Source: Microbacterium sp. Root166 | GTDB taxonomy: Bacteria > Actinomycetota > Actinomycetes > Actinomycetales > Microbacteriaceae | Length of the DNA stretch: 64,000 nt | Assembly (NCBI RefSeq): GCF_001427145.1 | Contig: NZ_LMGL01000001.1 | Coordinates: forward strand, 1,069,241-1,133,240 | Direction of reading: 5' to 3' | Part shown: in pieces, positions 22,801-30,826 of the stretch | Layout: each line of letters begins with the position of its first letter | How positions within the stretch are numbered: position 1 is the stretch's first letter | Notes under the pieces: generated by a model | Told to the model about the DNA's origin: nothing | What the model saw: the letters and a program-made list of their open reading frames with translations, nothing else | The model's database searches: none | Made by a program: the position numbers and the translations under genes

Positions 22801-23922
22801 GTCGACGGGACGAGCGTCGATGTCGAGGCGGTCAACGAGTTCGCCGCCGGATCCCTGATCCTCGAGAAGGTGCGCGACGGAGACGCGTGGGAGGAGTACG
22901 GCCAGGGGCCGTTCCGGATGGCCGTCGACTGCACGCTGGACACGGGCGCGGGTCCGGCGCGCGTGTGGACCGGCTTCGTGGTCCTCGACGAGGCGAACGA
23001 CTACGAGTCCGAGATCGCGGACATCGCCACCGGCGCGACGTGCACCGTGGCGGAGGTCACCAGCGGCGGTGCGACGGGGGTCGCGATCGAGCCCGGCTCG
23101 GTCACCATCGGCGATGGCGAGCCCGTCACGGTCACGGTGACCAACACGTTCGACGCCGGCTCGATCACGGTGACCAAGGAGATCGCCGGCGACGGCGGCG
23201 AGCTGTGGGGCGCCGGTCCGTTCGAGGTATCGCTCGCGTGCACCACGCCGCTCGGGCGGCCGGTGGACCTGCCGTTCGACCCGGTCCGAGAGCTCACGGC
23301 TCCCGACTACACGACCACGTACGAGCCGCTGCTCATCGGGCTGGACTGCACCGTCACCGAGACCGACACCGGCGGTGCCACGTCGACGACGGTCACCGAC
23401 GCGCAGGGGGAGCCGATCGACGTGATCGAGGTCACCGCCGCCGATACCGCCGTGACGGTGACCAACACGTTCGACGTCGGATCGCTCGTGGTGACCAAGA
23501 CCGTGTCGGGCACGGATGCCGCCGCCCACCGGACCGACGAGTTCGCGGTGTCGGTGGCGTGCGTGTGGGACGGCGACGAGATCGAGGTTCCCGGCGGTGC
23601 CGTCCGCCCGCTCACGGCGGCCGCGCCCGCGCTCTACGAGGATCTGCCGGTCGGCGCCGAGTGCGCGGTCACCGAGACGGACGACGGCGGGGCGGATGCG
23701 GTGACGCTGACTCCCGCATCGCCCGACGATCCGACGACCGCGATCGTGACGATCGGGGCGGATGCCGCGGCATCCGTCACCGTCGACAACCGGTTCGACC
23801 TGCCGCTGCCGGCGACCGGCTCCGACTCGACCCGCCTCGCGGCTGCCGGCGGCATCGCGTTCCTGACGATCGCGGCCGGGGTGCTGGTGGTCGCCGGGTC
23901 CCGTCGCCGCCGCGAGGTCTGA
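16867..23922 (+). CDS. Giant LPxTG cell-wall surface protein with DUF11/DUF5979-like repeats
   Basis: 2,351 residues from the GTG at 16867. A signal peptide covers residues 1 to about 31 (hydrophobic core then ALAA). The long middle is a series of beta-sandwich-like units opening with motifs such as TKTFTP, TKSFDPG, DKTFGTS, DKNWQGG and GKSFSPAS, in the style of DUF11 adhesin domains. Five DUF5979-like repeats follow, then the sorting signal LPATG, a hydrophobic helix and RRRR. It is therefore expected to be anchored to peptidoglycan by a sortase, which is not in this window. Cysteines are few. A GTG at 16831 is an alternative start but would add residues before the signal peptide. Adhesin or S-layer-like role is inference. 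Confidence 0.85.
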   Translation: MQFTARLRMAALTVVAVLTASLAISPAALAAPVIADPAPTDVTAVASLAKEASVAQVAPGDTFTYTLTVGCSSITDLGCRDAVLTDVVPAPFVVVGAVVGAGVNTALEPVISGNTVTVTWVTDLDGDGGDAVGILDATTGVVEITARLPEDASYDTNGVEVFNEAYIEGSNFVDVRASAGVTPIITLDLATTPTKTFTPTSAIATPGTAVTATLGGSNDSNATVDTLVIQDPADETASPNPFDYLGFTGFGTVTAPAGTTGTTYEVYVPPTWVEAPGGVLPGGVAAEDVRGTRVTFTGEILAGATASVEIDLATTDLAAAQPDGTVVENTVSSQVALAGQSATGETSADFTILANDVQVGATKSFDPGLVIAGEPSTVTIGASNESTIPLEQVTIREPATGEFPAEYTFAGITDPIEYPAGATSGTVIYHLVGGGEQISPFADGAVPAPAEGDPALVGWFEVVFEGAILPGGETSVVFDVETDPELAGLPLAVTNVVGVEGENQGVTGGAEESADLYIYDEVVQPYIGKQVRPSQILAVPGQVVTVSLEGGLTDRPSPPETPDGSTGNADVIVIQDPQSPIEGDLWWNAFDITAIAQTPVPAQSSLTIEYYDTTDGLWKVLTADIEGPQIYSAAVPADISAVAGGIRFTYTYTGDDGLGFPPGTDLAPNFTSELREAGRYTGTPPFSEDEPTFVPDCAESSAGATTPGVPTGSATMPTEECPEVELIPVDPGTEDLIDKTFGTSSSGGLKSVIARSGDTIPSTLSWSTGGYSGLETVQITDVADPNAVSPPFSMYDAFNLTRVQAITSATDPLIVYDQVTDVQLWNGTAWVGAANDPCPAGCIGQFPGMSLTSGEQASTTGVRLIFAESPDRAAASAGSPDAPPVGSGVARSFGNTRPITLVWQIRDARRSNGVPVLGDVLYNMDEPGVVRNTARAEGFPSDGGDSIGSDASDDVVIVDVPITTTTDKNWQGGPLAVPTDTSIPIGQYPLSRLTVTTRNTTPARVDQLQITDPAPGSVTDRRQDPFQAFTFNNFAAITVPAGTSSAVVRLFCPSPAAPVDYTVAQALALVPAALPCDVTGIQVTFDGRIAANGAGVVAFDVRLRPFWRGTTERVSVADSPISNTAQGVVADIEPIGACPPPADSRYACDQETAFIQLEEPTFSVTAGKSFSPASQKDGDTGQITMTLTGQPGGSARARFLTITDDDPTFWNAMDFAGMSPTWTLPVPVGQVRACYLSGGDFSAANVVADTVGGTWTCQPITPGSMTTATATAFLDAAPDDLHGVRFTFAQANDLGWQNPSNPVVNVPVLLERRADLRTGGPVPTTRADQVPSPGEEDAGIFWNTVEVDGESANVGAGPLTDSDTADAEYRYLHLEAAIAVTKSPTGDIRPGAVVPFTLTFTNTGEAPLHDPLFEDRLPTDENGVMLVLDPDRDPTVSPYAFALTGTAPVPPHGTALPTDPDLVDVDVLDDTIFFRMPAGSVLEPGQTYTITIQFMLRPGLPAGTQVQNWAVVSVDEPLDDCVPTLGPDGECIDDAIVSPLAVPALSTIKYVQSDADHGQPGIPEVFSTIEGYECEGTAVAGRFYRSPCIPVTLPGGTETWRFRVVNAGTLPLDQVVSIDNLPTPGDQGLIVQLPRESEWQPTFVGDVALVPTATTPAGALLTTFYSTSSVPCVADLNPLGTQCAAGQWLPLDDSVDPAVVRSLKFVVEFSDADLLHPAETLDIQFRTRTTPSIRAESDFPIAYNTVATGGSAVGNTPTVVPATEGRRVGVSYPTGPIELQKIVSGPAAEFAPDEFPVQLVCASAGLEVLDLPEVVLVPGAEPVEVDRLPWGAECTATEGQYGQTSTIVGTATVGGPEDEIGLITVENVFDVSALYLRKVVDAAGRNALGDPVEYGPFTFSVACTFEGVEVWATGYDADDPMTESLTTDETWALGGIPVGADCVITEDDTVGATATSFVVSIDGEVLRSVPGSEVAVTIVDGTSVDVEAVNEFAAGSLILEKVRDGDAWEEYGQGPFRMAVDCTLDTGAGPARVWTGFVVLDEANDYESEIADIATGATCTVAEVTSGGATGVAIEPGSVTIGDGEPVTVTVTNTFDAGSITVTKEIAGDGGELWGAGPFEVSLACTTPLGRPVDLPFDPVRELTAPDYTTTYEPLLIGLDCTVTETDTGGATSTTVTDAQGEPIDVIEVTAADTAVTVTNTFDVGSLVVTKTVSGTDAAAHRTDEFAVSVACVWDGDEIEVPGGAVRPLTAAAPALYEDLPVGAECAVTETDDGGADAVTLTPASPDDPTTAIVTIGADAAASVTVDNRFDLPLPATGSDSTRLAAAGGIAFLTIAAGVLVVAGSRRRREV
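22195..23805 (+). repeat. Five tandem DUF5979-like domain repeats (protein level)
   Basis: Repeats begin near 22195, 22489, 22855, 23164 and 23485. Each opens with a beta strand ending in K (IELQKIVSG, LYLRKVVDA, LILEKVRDG, ITVTKEIAG, LVVTKTVSG). Each continues with [PD]F-x-V-x-C and closes with V-x-N-x-F-D. The conserved Lys at the start and Asn near the end are where intramolecular isopeptide bonds form in related CnaB-type domains; that they form here is inference. Confidence 0.7.
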
Positions 23923-23931
23923 GCGACGACA

Positions 23932-23965
23932 AAGGGGCGTGCCCGCAGCCGCGGGCCCGCCCCTT
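23932..23965. terminator. Bidirectional terminator hairpin
   Basis: 15-nt arms AAGGGGCGTGCCCGC and GCGGGCCCGCCCCTT pair at 14 positions around an AGCC loop. It lies 10 nt past the surface protein stop and 11 nt past the stop of the convergent Pr6Pr gene. Confidence 0.8.
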
Positions 23966-23976
23966 CGTCGATGGAC

Positions 23977-24741
23977 TCAGTCGAGCTGCGCTTCGCGCGC
24001 CTCTCGCCACTCGTCCTCGAGGTGGTCGCCCGTCTCGTGATCCAGCTCGCGCTCCTGGCCGATCCGGCGTCCCCACCAGACGACGAGGGCGGCGACGCCG
24101 AGGAACACCGCGGCGATCACGACCACCCAGAACCCGACGGCGGCCCAGCCGCCCGCACCGTTGGGATTGAGGAACGGGTAGGGGTACCAGAACGGGTCGC
24201 CGCTGACCGGGTTCGTGATCATGGGGCCGCGGAGCAGGGTGTAGGCCGTCCAGGCGAGGGGGAAGGCGATGATCGCCCATACGGCGCGCCACCGCAGCGC
24301 ACGGCGCTGCGGTCCGACGAACAGGTCGGCGAGCAGGAAGAGCGGCCCGATGAGGTGCAGGACCTCGTTCGACCACGGGATGGGCGCGCTGCCCTGCGGC
24401 AGCTCGATGTTGCGCAGCAGCGCGTTGTAGACGATGCCGGTGACGATCATGTAGCTCGTGACCGAGGCGAGCGCGAGCGCGAGCGCGGGTGGCTCGACCG
24501 CTGCGTGCCGGCCCCTCGCGAAGAACCACACCGCCGCCCAGATGAGCACCACCGCCGCGGCGGCGTTCGAGAGGATCGTGAAGAAGCTGAAGAAGTTGGC
24601 GACCGTGGTCGCGACATCCCGCTCCAGTTCGATCGCCGTGCCGACCGACTTCGACAGCTGCGCGATGATCGCCGCGGCGATGAGCGCCGCCATCGCCAGG
24701 CGCATGACAGACCAGGTTCGAGCCCATGCCGTGGTTCGCAT
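23977..24741 (-). CDS. Pr6Pr family integral membrane protein
   Basis: 254 residues with about six hydrophobic segments and the family pattern FFSFFTILSNAAAAVVLI (about residues 50-67), NEVLHLIGPLFLLADLFVGP and AWTAYTLLRGP followed by WYPYPFLNP. These match the Pr6Pr/FAR-17a/AIG1-like family; the bacterial members have no established function. The C terminus is charged. The ATG is preceded by TATCGT at 6 nt spacing, indicating a leaderless mRNA. Divergent from purA. Confidence 0.8.
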   Translation of the reverse strand: MRTTAWARTWSVMRLAMAALIAAAIIAQLSKSVGTAIELERDVATTVANFFSFFTILSNAAAAVVLIWAAVWFFARGRHAAVEPPALALALASVTSYMIVTGIVYNALLRNIELPQGSAPIPWSNEVLHLIGPLFLLADLFVGPQRRALRWRAVWAIIAFPLAWTAYTLLRGPMITNPVSGDPFWYPYPFLNPNGAGGWAAVGFWVVVIAAVFLGVAALVVWWGRRIGQERELDHETGDHLEDEWREAREAQLD

Positions 24742-24747
24742 GAGGTC

Positions 24748-24753
24748 ACGATA
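24748..24753 (-). promoter_or_regulatory. -10 box TATCGT of the Pr6Pr gene
   Basis: TATCGT, then 6 nt (GACCTC), then the ATG at 24741. No Shine-Dalgarno can fit. Predicted leaderless start. Confidence 0.5.
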
Positions 24754-24818
24754 GCGGCGAGAGGCGGTGCGGCGTCGATAGGATGGGGTGTAACCGTCAG
24801 ATAACGGGGGAGTAGCCC

Positions 24819-26105
24819 ATGCCAGGCATCGTGATCGTCGGAGTCCAGTGGGGAGACGAGGGCAAGGGCAAGGCCACCGATCTGCTCGGTGAGCGCACCG
24901 ACTGGGTGGTGAAGTTCAACGGCGGCAACAACGCCGGCCATACCGTCGTCATCGGAGACGAGAAGTACGCGCTGCACCTGCTGCCCTCGGGCATCCTGTC
25001 GCCCGGCGTCAACGCCGTCATCGGCAACGGCGTGGTGATCGACCTCGAGGTCCTCTTCGCCGAGCTCGAGGCGCTCAACGCCCGCGGCGTCGACACTTCG
25101 CGGCTGCGTGTGAGCGCGAATGCGCACATCATCACGCAGTACCACCGCACGCTCGATAAGGTCACAGAGCGCTTCCTCGGCAAGCGTCAGATCGGCACCA
25201 CCGGTCGCGGCATCGGTCCGGCATACGCCGACAAGATCAACCGCGTCGGCCTGCGGGTGCAGGACCTCTTCGACGAGAACATCCTGCGTCAGAAGGTCGA
25301 GGGCTCGCTCGACCAGAAGAACCACCTCCTGGTGAAGGTCTTCAACCGCCGCGCGATCACGTGCGACGAGATCGTCGAGGACCTCCTGTCGTACGCCGAG
25401 CGCGTGCGGCCGATGGTCGCCGACACGGGCCTGCTGCTCGGCAACGCCCTGGACGCCGGCGACGTCGTCGTCTTCGAGGGCGGCCAGGCGACCATGCTCG
25501 ACGTCGACCACGGCACCTACCCGTTCGTCACCTCGTCGTCCGCGACGGCCGGAGGTGCGTCCACCGGATCGGGCGTCGGCCCGAACCGCCTCGACCGCAT
25601 CGTCGGCATCGTGAAGGCGTACACGACCCGCGTCGGCTCCGGCCCGTTCCCGACCGAGCTCTTCGACGAGAACGGCGACTTCCTGCGCTCGCGCGGCTTC
25701 GAGTTCGGCACCACGACGGGCCGCCCGCGCCGCGTCGGCTGGTACGACGCCCCGATCACGCGCTACGCCACGCGCATCAACGGCATCACCGACCTCGTCC
25801 TCACCAAGCTCGACATCCTGACCGGGCTCGAGCAGATCCCCGTGTGCGTCGCGTACGACGTCGACGGCGAGCGGTTCGACGAGGTGCCGGTGAACCAGTC
25901 CGACTTCCACCACGCGAAGCCGATCCTGGAGTACTTCCCCGGCTGGAAGCACGACATCTCCGGTGCGCGCACCTTCGAGGACCTGCCGATCGAGGCGCAG
26001 GAGTACGTCCTGGCGCTCGAGGCGATGAGCGGCACGCGCATCTCCGTGATCGGCGTCGGGGCCTCGCGTGACGCCGTCATCGTGCGTCACGACCTCGTCG
26101 ACTGA
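24819..26105 (+). CDS. purA: Adenylosuccinate synthetase
   Basis: 428 residues. It converts IMP, aspartate and GTP to adenylosuccinate in AMP synthesis. The N terminus carries the GTP-binding loop QWGDEGKGK (about residues 8-16), followed by [23 protein letters not shown]. Also present are [15 protein letters not shown] and the C-terminal [10 protein letters not shown] and KLDILTG regions. Length is normal. A GGGGGAG Shine-Dalgarno (24806-24812) precedes the ATG, and TAGGAT at 24779-24784 could be the -10. A lactonase-fold gene follows after one base. Confidence 0.97.
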   Translation: MPGIVIVGVQWGDEGKGKATDLLGERTDWVVKFNGGNNAGHTVVIGDEKYALHLLPSGILSPGVNAVIGNGVVIDLEVLFAELEALNARGVDTSRLRVSANAHIITQYHRTLDKVTERFLGKRQIGTTGRGIGPAYADKINRVGLRVQDLFDENILRQKVEGSLDQKNHLLVKVFNRRAITCDEIVEDLLSYAERVRPMVADTGLLLGNALDAGDVVVFEGGQATMLDVDHGTYPFVTSSSATAGGASTGSGVGPNRLDRIVGIVKAYTTRVGSGPFPTELFDENGDFLRSRGFEFGTTTGRPRRVGWYDAPITRYATRINGITDLVLTKLDILTGLEQIPVCVAYDVDGERFDEVPVNQSDFHHAKPILEYFPGWKHDISGARTFEDLPIEAQEYVLALEAMSGTRISVIGVGASRDAVIVRHDLVD

Positions 26106-26106
26106 C

Positions 26107-27276
26107 GTGCGACTTCTGCTGGGCGGGTACACCGCCGACATGGAGGGGTCAGCGACCGGGATCGGGATGCTGCTGGCCGGCGCCGCCGAAGACGGATCGG
26201 CCGGCGGTGCCCTGACCTTCACCGGCGACGTCGCGGCCGCCGCGTCGCCGTCGTGGCTGGCTCCGCATCCGACGCTGGACGTGGTGTACGCGGCGCTGGA
26301 GAAGCAGGGCGCAGTGCAGGCGTTCCGCCGCACCGGTGAGGCGACCTTCGCTCCTCTCGGCCGTGCCGTGCCCGCGGGCGAGGCCGCCTGCCACATCGCC
26401 GTCGCTCCCGACGGCCTCTCGCTGCTGGTGGCGTGCTGGGGCGACGGCCGCGTGGTGCGGATGTCGCTCGACGACGCCGGCGCGCCGTCCGGTCCGGTGG
26501 TCCTCGTCGCCGCGTCCGACCCCCTCGACGAGGCCGCGCAGCCGCGCGGCGGCGACGTCGACCTGGCCGCGGCGACGCGGGCGCTCCGCGAGGCGGCCGG
26601 GCCCGAGTACGCCCACCTCGTTCCGGATCACGATCGCCCTGCCGAGGAGGCCACGGGCGCGGCATCCGATCGTCCGTCACGTGCGCACCAGAGCGTCTTC
26701 CTGCCAGGGGGCGCCGTGGCGACCACCGACCTCGGGCTGGACCTCGTGCGCTTCTGGCGGACGACGGCGTCGGGGCTGCGACCCGGACAGCAGCTCGTGC
26801 TTCCGACCGGCAGCGGTCCCCGCCACATGGTGTGGCATCCGAGCGGCCATCTGTACGTCGTGACGGAGCTGTCCCGTGAGGTGTTCGCGCTCGCCGCGGG
26901 CGCCGACGGGCAGTGGCGCGTCGCGGGAGGCGTGTCGCTCGGCGCCGGAGCCACCCTCGCCGGCGACACGGCCGCCGAGCTCGCCGCGTCGCGCGACGGC
27001 GGCTTCCTCTATGCCGGCGTCCGCGGCAGCGACACGATCGCCACACTCAAGGTGCGAGGCGCCGGCGAGACCCTCGAGCCCGTCGCCCTCGTCGAGGCCG
27101 GGGTGCACTGGCCCCGTCACCATGCCGTCGTGCGCGACACGCTGCTCGTGGCGGGTGAGCGGTCGAACGAGGTGGTCTCGCTCAGCCTCGACCTGCGCAC
27201 CGGGGTGCCCGGTCGTGTGCGCCATCGCACCGCCGCGCCGTCGCCGACCTGCCTGCTCCCGGTCGCCGCGGCCTGA
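26107..27276 (+). CDS. Lactonase family protein (beta-propeller)
   Basis: 389 residues with the seven-bladed propeller pattern of the Lactonase/YbhE family: LLLGGYTADMEGSATGIGML at the N terminus, PSWLAPHPTLDVVYAALE, GEAACHIAVAPDGLSLLVACWGDG, TGSGPRHMVWHPSG and GVHWPRHHAVV. Some members hydrolyse 6-phosphogluconolactone; others have unknown roles, so the substrate is left open. The GTG at 26107 starts one base after the purA stop codon, implying co-transcription with purA. Confidence 0.8.
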   Translation: MRLLLGGYTADMEGSATGIGMLLAGAAEDGSAGGALTFTGDVAAAASPSWLAPHPTLDVVYAALEKQGAVQAFRRTGEATFAPLGRAVPAGEAACHIAVAPDGLSLLVACWGDGRVVRMSLDDAGAPSGPVVLVAASDPLDEAAQPRGGDVDLAAATRALREAAGPEYAHLVPDHDRPAEEATGAASDRPSRAHQSVFLPGGAVATTDLGLDLVRFWRTTASGLRPGQQLVLPTGSGPRHMVWHPSGHLYVVTELSREVFALAAGADGQWRVAGGVSLGAGATLAGDTAAELAASRDGGFLYAGVRGSDTIATLKVRGAGETLEPVALVEAGVHWPRHHAVVRDTLLVAGERSNEVVSLSLDLRTGVPGRVRHRTAAPSPTCLLPVAAA

Positions 27277-27331
27277 ACGTCTCGGGCGCCGGCGGGCACG
27301 TTGGGTAGCCTGGAGCGGACGAAGGATGCGA

Positions 27332-28135
27332 ATGAGCTCGAGCGGGTCGGTGAGTCCGGATGCCCGGAACCGCCTCTTCGCGTTCAGCGGGTCCGTGTGG
27401 ATCGGCGGGCTGGTGGTGATCGCGCTGATCGGCTGGGCCACGTTCGCCGACCTTCCGGATTCGGTCACCGCTCAGGGCGACTACACCTACGCGCCGTGGG
27501 AGAACCCCGATCCGACCGCCGCCGAGGCTGAGGGCGACGGGATCTACAGCGGCCGCGACGGCGATGTGATCCGGCTGGACGACCTCGATCCGTCGCAGCC
27601 TCTGCTGGTGACCGAGCTCGACGACACGTACGTCGGAGGCGTCACAGTGACGGGGCCGGGCGGAGAAGCGCTCGTCGAGGGCGAGTACGGCGATCCGCCG
27701 ACCTTCGAGTCATACGCCTACGGGCTCGACGGGCAGTACGTCATCGTGACGTCGTCCTCGGCAGAGCTGTGGATCGATGGGTTCAGCGACGAGGCGTGGC
27801 GGCTGAAGATCTCGACTCCGGAGGTGCCGGACGAGTCGGGCACCGTGAGCGGCATCGGCCCGATGGTCTTCGCGTACTCGGGTGCGGCCACGACGGCGCG
27901 GGTGAGCACCCGCGGCGAGGGCTCGGTCGGCATCGAGACCGCGACGGCGCAGGGCGTGACCGAGATCCTCTACGAGGCCGACCCGGTCGATCGCTCGATC
28001 GCCTGGGAGGACGGCGATCTCGTCCTCTTCGTCGTCGACGCCTATGCCGACGCCGGATGGACGATCGCGTTCGACGACGATGCGCCGGCCCCCGCTCCCA
28101 CGGCGACCCCGTCTCCGACGGGCGGTGACGGATGA
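27332..28135 (+). CDS. Membrane-anchored extracellular protein, first gene of the AAA/radical SAM operon
   Basis: 267 residues. A short cytoplasmic start is followed by one transmembrane helix (about residues 16-37, VWIGGLVVIALIGWATF), then an acidic, beta-rich exported domain and a Thr/Pro-rich C terminus. I recognise no named family. It resembles the next gene product in layout: helix, acidic spacer, beta domain ending in W-T-I-x-x, then T/P-rich end, so the two are probably paralogous. The ATG at 27332 (spaced 5 nt from GAAGGA) is preferred over the in-frame ATG at 27326. Its stop overlaps the next start (ATGA). Confidence 0.7.
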   Translation: MSSSGSVSPDARNRLFAFSGSVWIGGLVVIALIGWATFADLPDSVTAQGDYTYAPWENPDPTAAEAEGDGIYSGRDGDVIRLDDLDPSQPLLVTELDDTYVGGVTVTGPGGEALVEGEYGDPPTFESYAYGLDGQYVIVTSSSAELWIDGFSDEAWRLKISTPEVPDESGTVSGIGPMVFAYSGAATTARVSTRGEGSVGIETATAQGVTEILYEADPVDRSIAWEDGDLVLFVVDAYADAGWTIAFDDDAPAPAPTATPSPTGGDG

Positions 28136-28923
28136 GCGACGCCGCCCCGCAGCGCATCCGGCGCTTCTCGATCGGCGTCTGGATCGTCGGCACGATCGCG
28201 GTCGCCATCACCTCGTTCGTCGTGCTGCCGACGATCGTCGCCGATCCGGTGACCGGCGAGGTGCTCGTCATCGGCGACGACGAGGACGGCTACCGCGACT
28301 ACCCCTGGTTCGACCCCGATCCGGACGAGTACGAGATCGTCGACGGCGTCATCCACGGCACCGCGCAGGGCGGATTCCTTCGGCTGGATGCCGGGGCCGA
28401 GCTGATGATGCTCACCACCGATGATGACGCCCAGGACGGCATCCTGCTCTATCAGCAGCTCGACACCGAGCTGGATCCCGAGGCGGAGGGCTGGGACCCC
28501 GGAGGGTTCGTCGGCTCGCTCTACCCCGACAGCCAGTCGCTGATCATGCCGGGCGCGGAGGACGGACTGCTGTGGTTCGGCCGCTCGGCGGGCGAGTGGA
28601 CGGTGACGGTCACGACGCCCGAGACCACCACGATGGGCGAGTCGGCATCCGGAGACGAGAACGCCGTGCTCCTCTACGAGGGCGACGCCCTGAGCGGGCG
28701 ATTCCAGCACACCGGCGACGGTCTGTTCATCGTCGAGGCCGTCACGGTCGGCGGCTGGCAGCTGCTCGTGAACGAGTTCGACGAGGTCGACGTGCGAACC
28801 TCGTGGGAGCCCACCGACCGCGTCGCGCTGTTCGTCTCGGCGGACACCGGCGAGGGCAGCTGGACCATCACCCTCGACACCCCGGCGAGCGACCTCACGC
28901 CGACCCCGACTCCCACCCCCTGA
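28132..28923 (+). CDS. Membrane-anchored extracellular protein, paralogue of the preceding gene
   Basis: 263 residues. The N terminus RRFSIGVWIVGTIAVAITSFVVLPTIV is a membrane anchor (about residues 11-36). The rest is acidic and beta-rich, e.g. LLWFGRSAGEWTVTVTTPE and GSWTITLDTPAS, and ends in a Thr/Pro tail. No family is recognised; the exported part may be a jelly-roll-like binding domain, which is a guess. It overlaps the preceding gene by 4 nt and lies 22 nt before the AAA ATPase gene. Confidence 0.7.
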   Translation: MSDAAPQRIRRFSIGVWIVGTIAVAITSFVVLPTIVADPVTGEVLVIGDDEDGYRDYPWFDPDPDEYEIVDGVIHGTAQGGFLRLDAGAELMMLTTDDDAQDGILLYQQLDTELDPEAEGWDPGGFVGSLYPDSQSLIMPGAEDGLLWFGRSAGEWTVTVTTPETTTMGESASGDENAVLLYEGDALSGRFQHTGDGLFIVEAVTVGGWQLLVNEFDEVDVRTSWEPTDRVALFVSADTGEGSWTITLDTPASDLTPTPTPTP

Positions 28924-28945
28924 ACGCACCAAGCAAGGAGACGAT

Positions 28946-30568
28946 GTGACCTTCGCCGACACACTGGACGAGGCGTTCAAGGCGCGCCTGCCGCTGCTGT
29001 ACATCGAGACGGGCGAAGAGGTTCGCGCGATCGCCGCGGTCACCGACTCTGCGCAGGCCCAGCGCAACCCGCGGGGCGTGTGGACCTGGACCTCAGCCCT
29101 CGGGCTGATCGGGCCCGACGGCAAGGCGATCGCGAACACGGCCCACCCGACCCGTGCGCTGCAGCACGTGGCGGGCGTGCACGATCCCTCCGCGTTCGTC
29201 TTCTGCGACCTGCACGCCTACTTCGGCTCGGAGCACCGGGCCGGCGATCCGGCCATCGTGCGCACCGTGCGCGAGACGGCCCTCGAGTTCCGCCACGGCG
29301 ATGTCTCGCGCACGCTCGTCATCACCGCGCCGGTGCGGGTGATCCCGCCGGAGCTCGACGAGGTCACCCACCTGCTCGACTTCCCGCTGCCGACGGCGGA
29401 GGAGATCCGCGATCTGCTCGAGACGATGATCGACAACAACGCCAGCGGAGGCGGCCGCATCACCATCGATGCGGACGACACGGCTCAGGAGCAGCTCGTG
29501 CATGCGGCCCTCGGTCTCTCGATGGCCGAGGCCGAGAACGCCTTCGCCCGCGCCATGGTCAACGACGGCACACTGACCGCTGCCGACATCGCGGTCGTGC
29601 TCGACGAGAAGCGGCAGGTGGTGCGCAAGTCGGGCGTGCTGGAATTCGTGAAGGGCGACACCGACCTCGACGACGTCGGCGGGCTCAACAACCTCAAGCG
29701 CTGGCTCTCGCGCCGCGACGGCTCGTGGCTCGGCGGGGCGCGTTCGTACGGCCTGCCCGCGCCCAAGGGCGTGCTCATCACGGGCGTGCCCGGCTGCGGC
29801 AAGTCATTGACGGCCAAGGCGACCGCCGCCTCGTGGGGACTGCCGCTGCTGCGTCTGGACATCGGCCGCATCTTCTCGGGCCTCGTCGGCTCGAGCGAGC
29901 AGAACCTCCGCACCGCGATCGCCACCGCCGAGGCCGTAGCCCCGTGCGTCCTGTGGGTCGACGAGATCGAGAAGGGCTTCTCGAACACGACCGGCCAGGG
30001 CGACTCCGGCACGACCGCGCGCGTCTTCGGCACGTTCCTGACCTGGATGCAGGAGAAGTCGCGTCCGGTGTTCGTCGTCGCCACGGCCAACAACATCGAC
30101 GCGCTGCCGCCCGAGTTCCTGCGCAAGGGCCGCTTCGACGAGATCTTCTTCGTGGATCTGCCGACCTCGCACGAGCGTGAGGTGATCTGGAAGCTGCAGA
30201 TGTCGTCCCGCGCCACGGAGGCGAACGGGCTGGACGCGGTCGTGCGGGACGCGAGCGCCGTCGCCGCACTGGTCGCCGCGAGCGAGAACCACTCCGGCGC
30301 CGAGATCGAGCAGGCGGTGATCTCGGCCCTCTACGAGGGCTACAGCGCGGGTGGCGCCGTCACGCGCGCGACCGTCGAGCAGGTGGTCGAGACGATGATC
30401 CCGCTGGCGGTGACCCAGGCCGAGGAGGTCCAGCGGATCCGCAGCTGGGCCGCCGAGCGGGCCGTGCGGGCGACGGGTGCGGAAGACCTGGATGCCGCGG
30501 AGGTCACCGGAACCGAGCCCGAGGGCGTGCTGTCGTCGCGCCGCGGCGGGCGCACGGTGGACTATTGA
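28946..30568 (+). CDS. Ycf46-type AAA+ ATPase
   Basis: 540 residues. Residues 1-230 match the Ycf46 N-terminal region ([11 protein letters not shown], then [46 protein letters not shown]). The AAA module follows, with Walker A GVPGCGKS (residues 280-287), Walker [11 protein letters not shown] (about 335-344), sensor-1 [11 protein letters not shown] and [14 protein letters not shown]. The C-terminal lid carries AEIEQAV. The protein ends RRGGRTVDY, a tail also seen on the last gene of this operon. The GTG start is fixed by AAGGAG at 28935-28940. Ycf46 homologues are found in plastids and cyanobacteria without a settled role; an ATP-driven remodelling function is inferred from the fold. Confidence 0.87.
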   Translation: MTFADTLDEAFKARLPLLYIETGEEVRAIAAVTDSAQAQRNPRGVWTWTSALGLIGPDGKAIANTAHPTRALQHVAGVHDPSAFVFCDLHAYFGSEHRAGDPAIVRTVRETALEFRHGDVSRTLVITAPVRVIPPELDEVTHLLDFPLPTAEEIRDLLETMIDNNASGGGRITIDADDTAQEQLVHAALGLSMAEAENAFARAMVNDGTLTAADIAVVLDEKRQVVRKSGVLEFVKGDTDLDDVGGLNNLKRWLSRRDGSWLGGARSYGLPAPKGVLITGVPGCGKSLTAKATAASWGLPLLRLDIGRIFSGLVGSSEQNLRTAIATAEAVAPCVLWVDEIEKGFSNTTGQGDSGTTARVFGTFLTWMQEKSRPVFVVATANNIDALPPEFLRKGRFDEIFFVDLPTSHEREVIWKLQMSSRATEANGLDAVVRDASAVAALVAASENHSGAEIEQAVISALYEGYSAGGAVTRATVEQVVETMIPLAVTQAEEVQRIRSWAAERAVRATGAEDLDAAEVTGTEPEGVLSSRRGGRTVDY

Positions 30569-30616
30569 GGACCGTGGACCAGTGACGGGGCGCCGAAGCG
30601 CGACGAGGAGGACGAC

Positions 30617-30826
30617 ATGGTGAAGCAGCTCGTGGTGAAGCTCCGCCCCGACGGCACGGTCGATGCGGAGACGTTCGGCATGCACGGGCCGGAGTGCCTG
30701 GACTACATCGAGACGCTCGAGGCGCTGCTCGACGCCGAGACGACGTCGTCGACCTTCACGCCGGACTACACCGCCGTCTCGACGGTCGCCGAGGTGGAAG
30801 CCGAGCAGGAGAACAGGAACCTCTGA
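30617..30826 (+). CDS. DUF2997 domain small protein
   Basis: 69 residues. The first half, KQLVVKLRPDGTVDAETFGMHGPECLDYIETLEALL, matches the DUF2997 pattern: a strand, P-D-G-x-V, a second strand, G-x-x-C and a helix. The Cys of GPECLDY is the usual conserved one. The last 28 residues are an acidic/polar tail. In other bacteria DUF2997 genes sit beside AAA ATPases and DUF1257 genes, as here. It lies 48 nt after the ATPase gene with a GAGGAGGA Shine-Dalgarno, and its stop shares a base with the next ATG. Confidence 0.72.
   Translation: MVKQLVVKLRPDGTVDAETFGMHGPECLDYIETLEALLDAETTSSTFTPDYTAVSTVAEVEAEQENRNL

Noticed and set aside
26107..27276. 6-phosphogluconolactonase (pgl) name
   Set aside because: The propeller family includes proteins of other or unknown function and no pentose phosphate gene is nearby; only the fold is supported.
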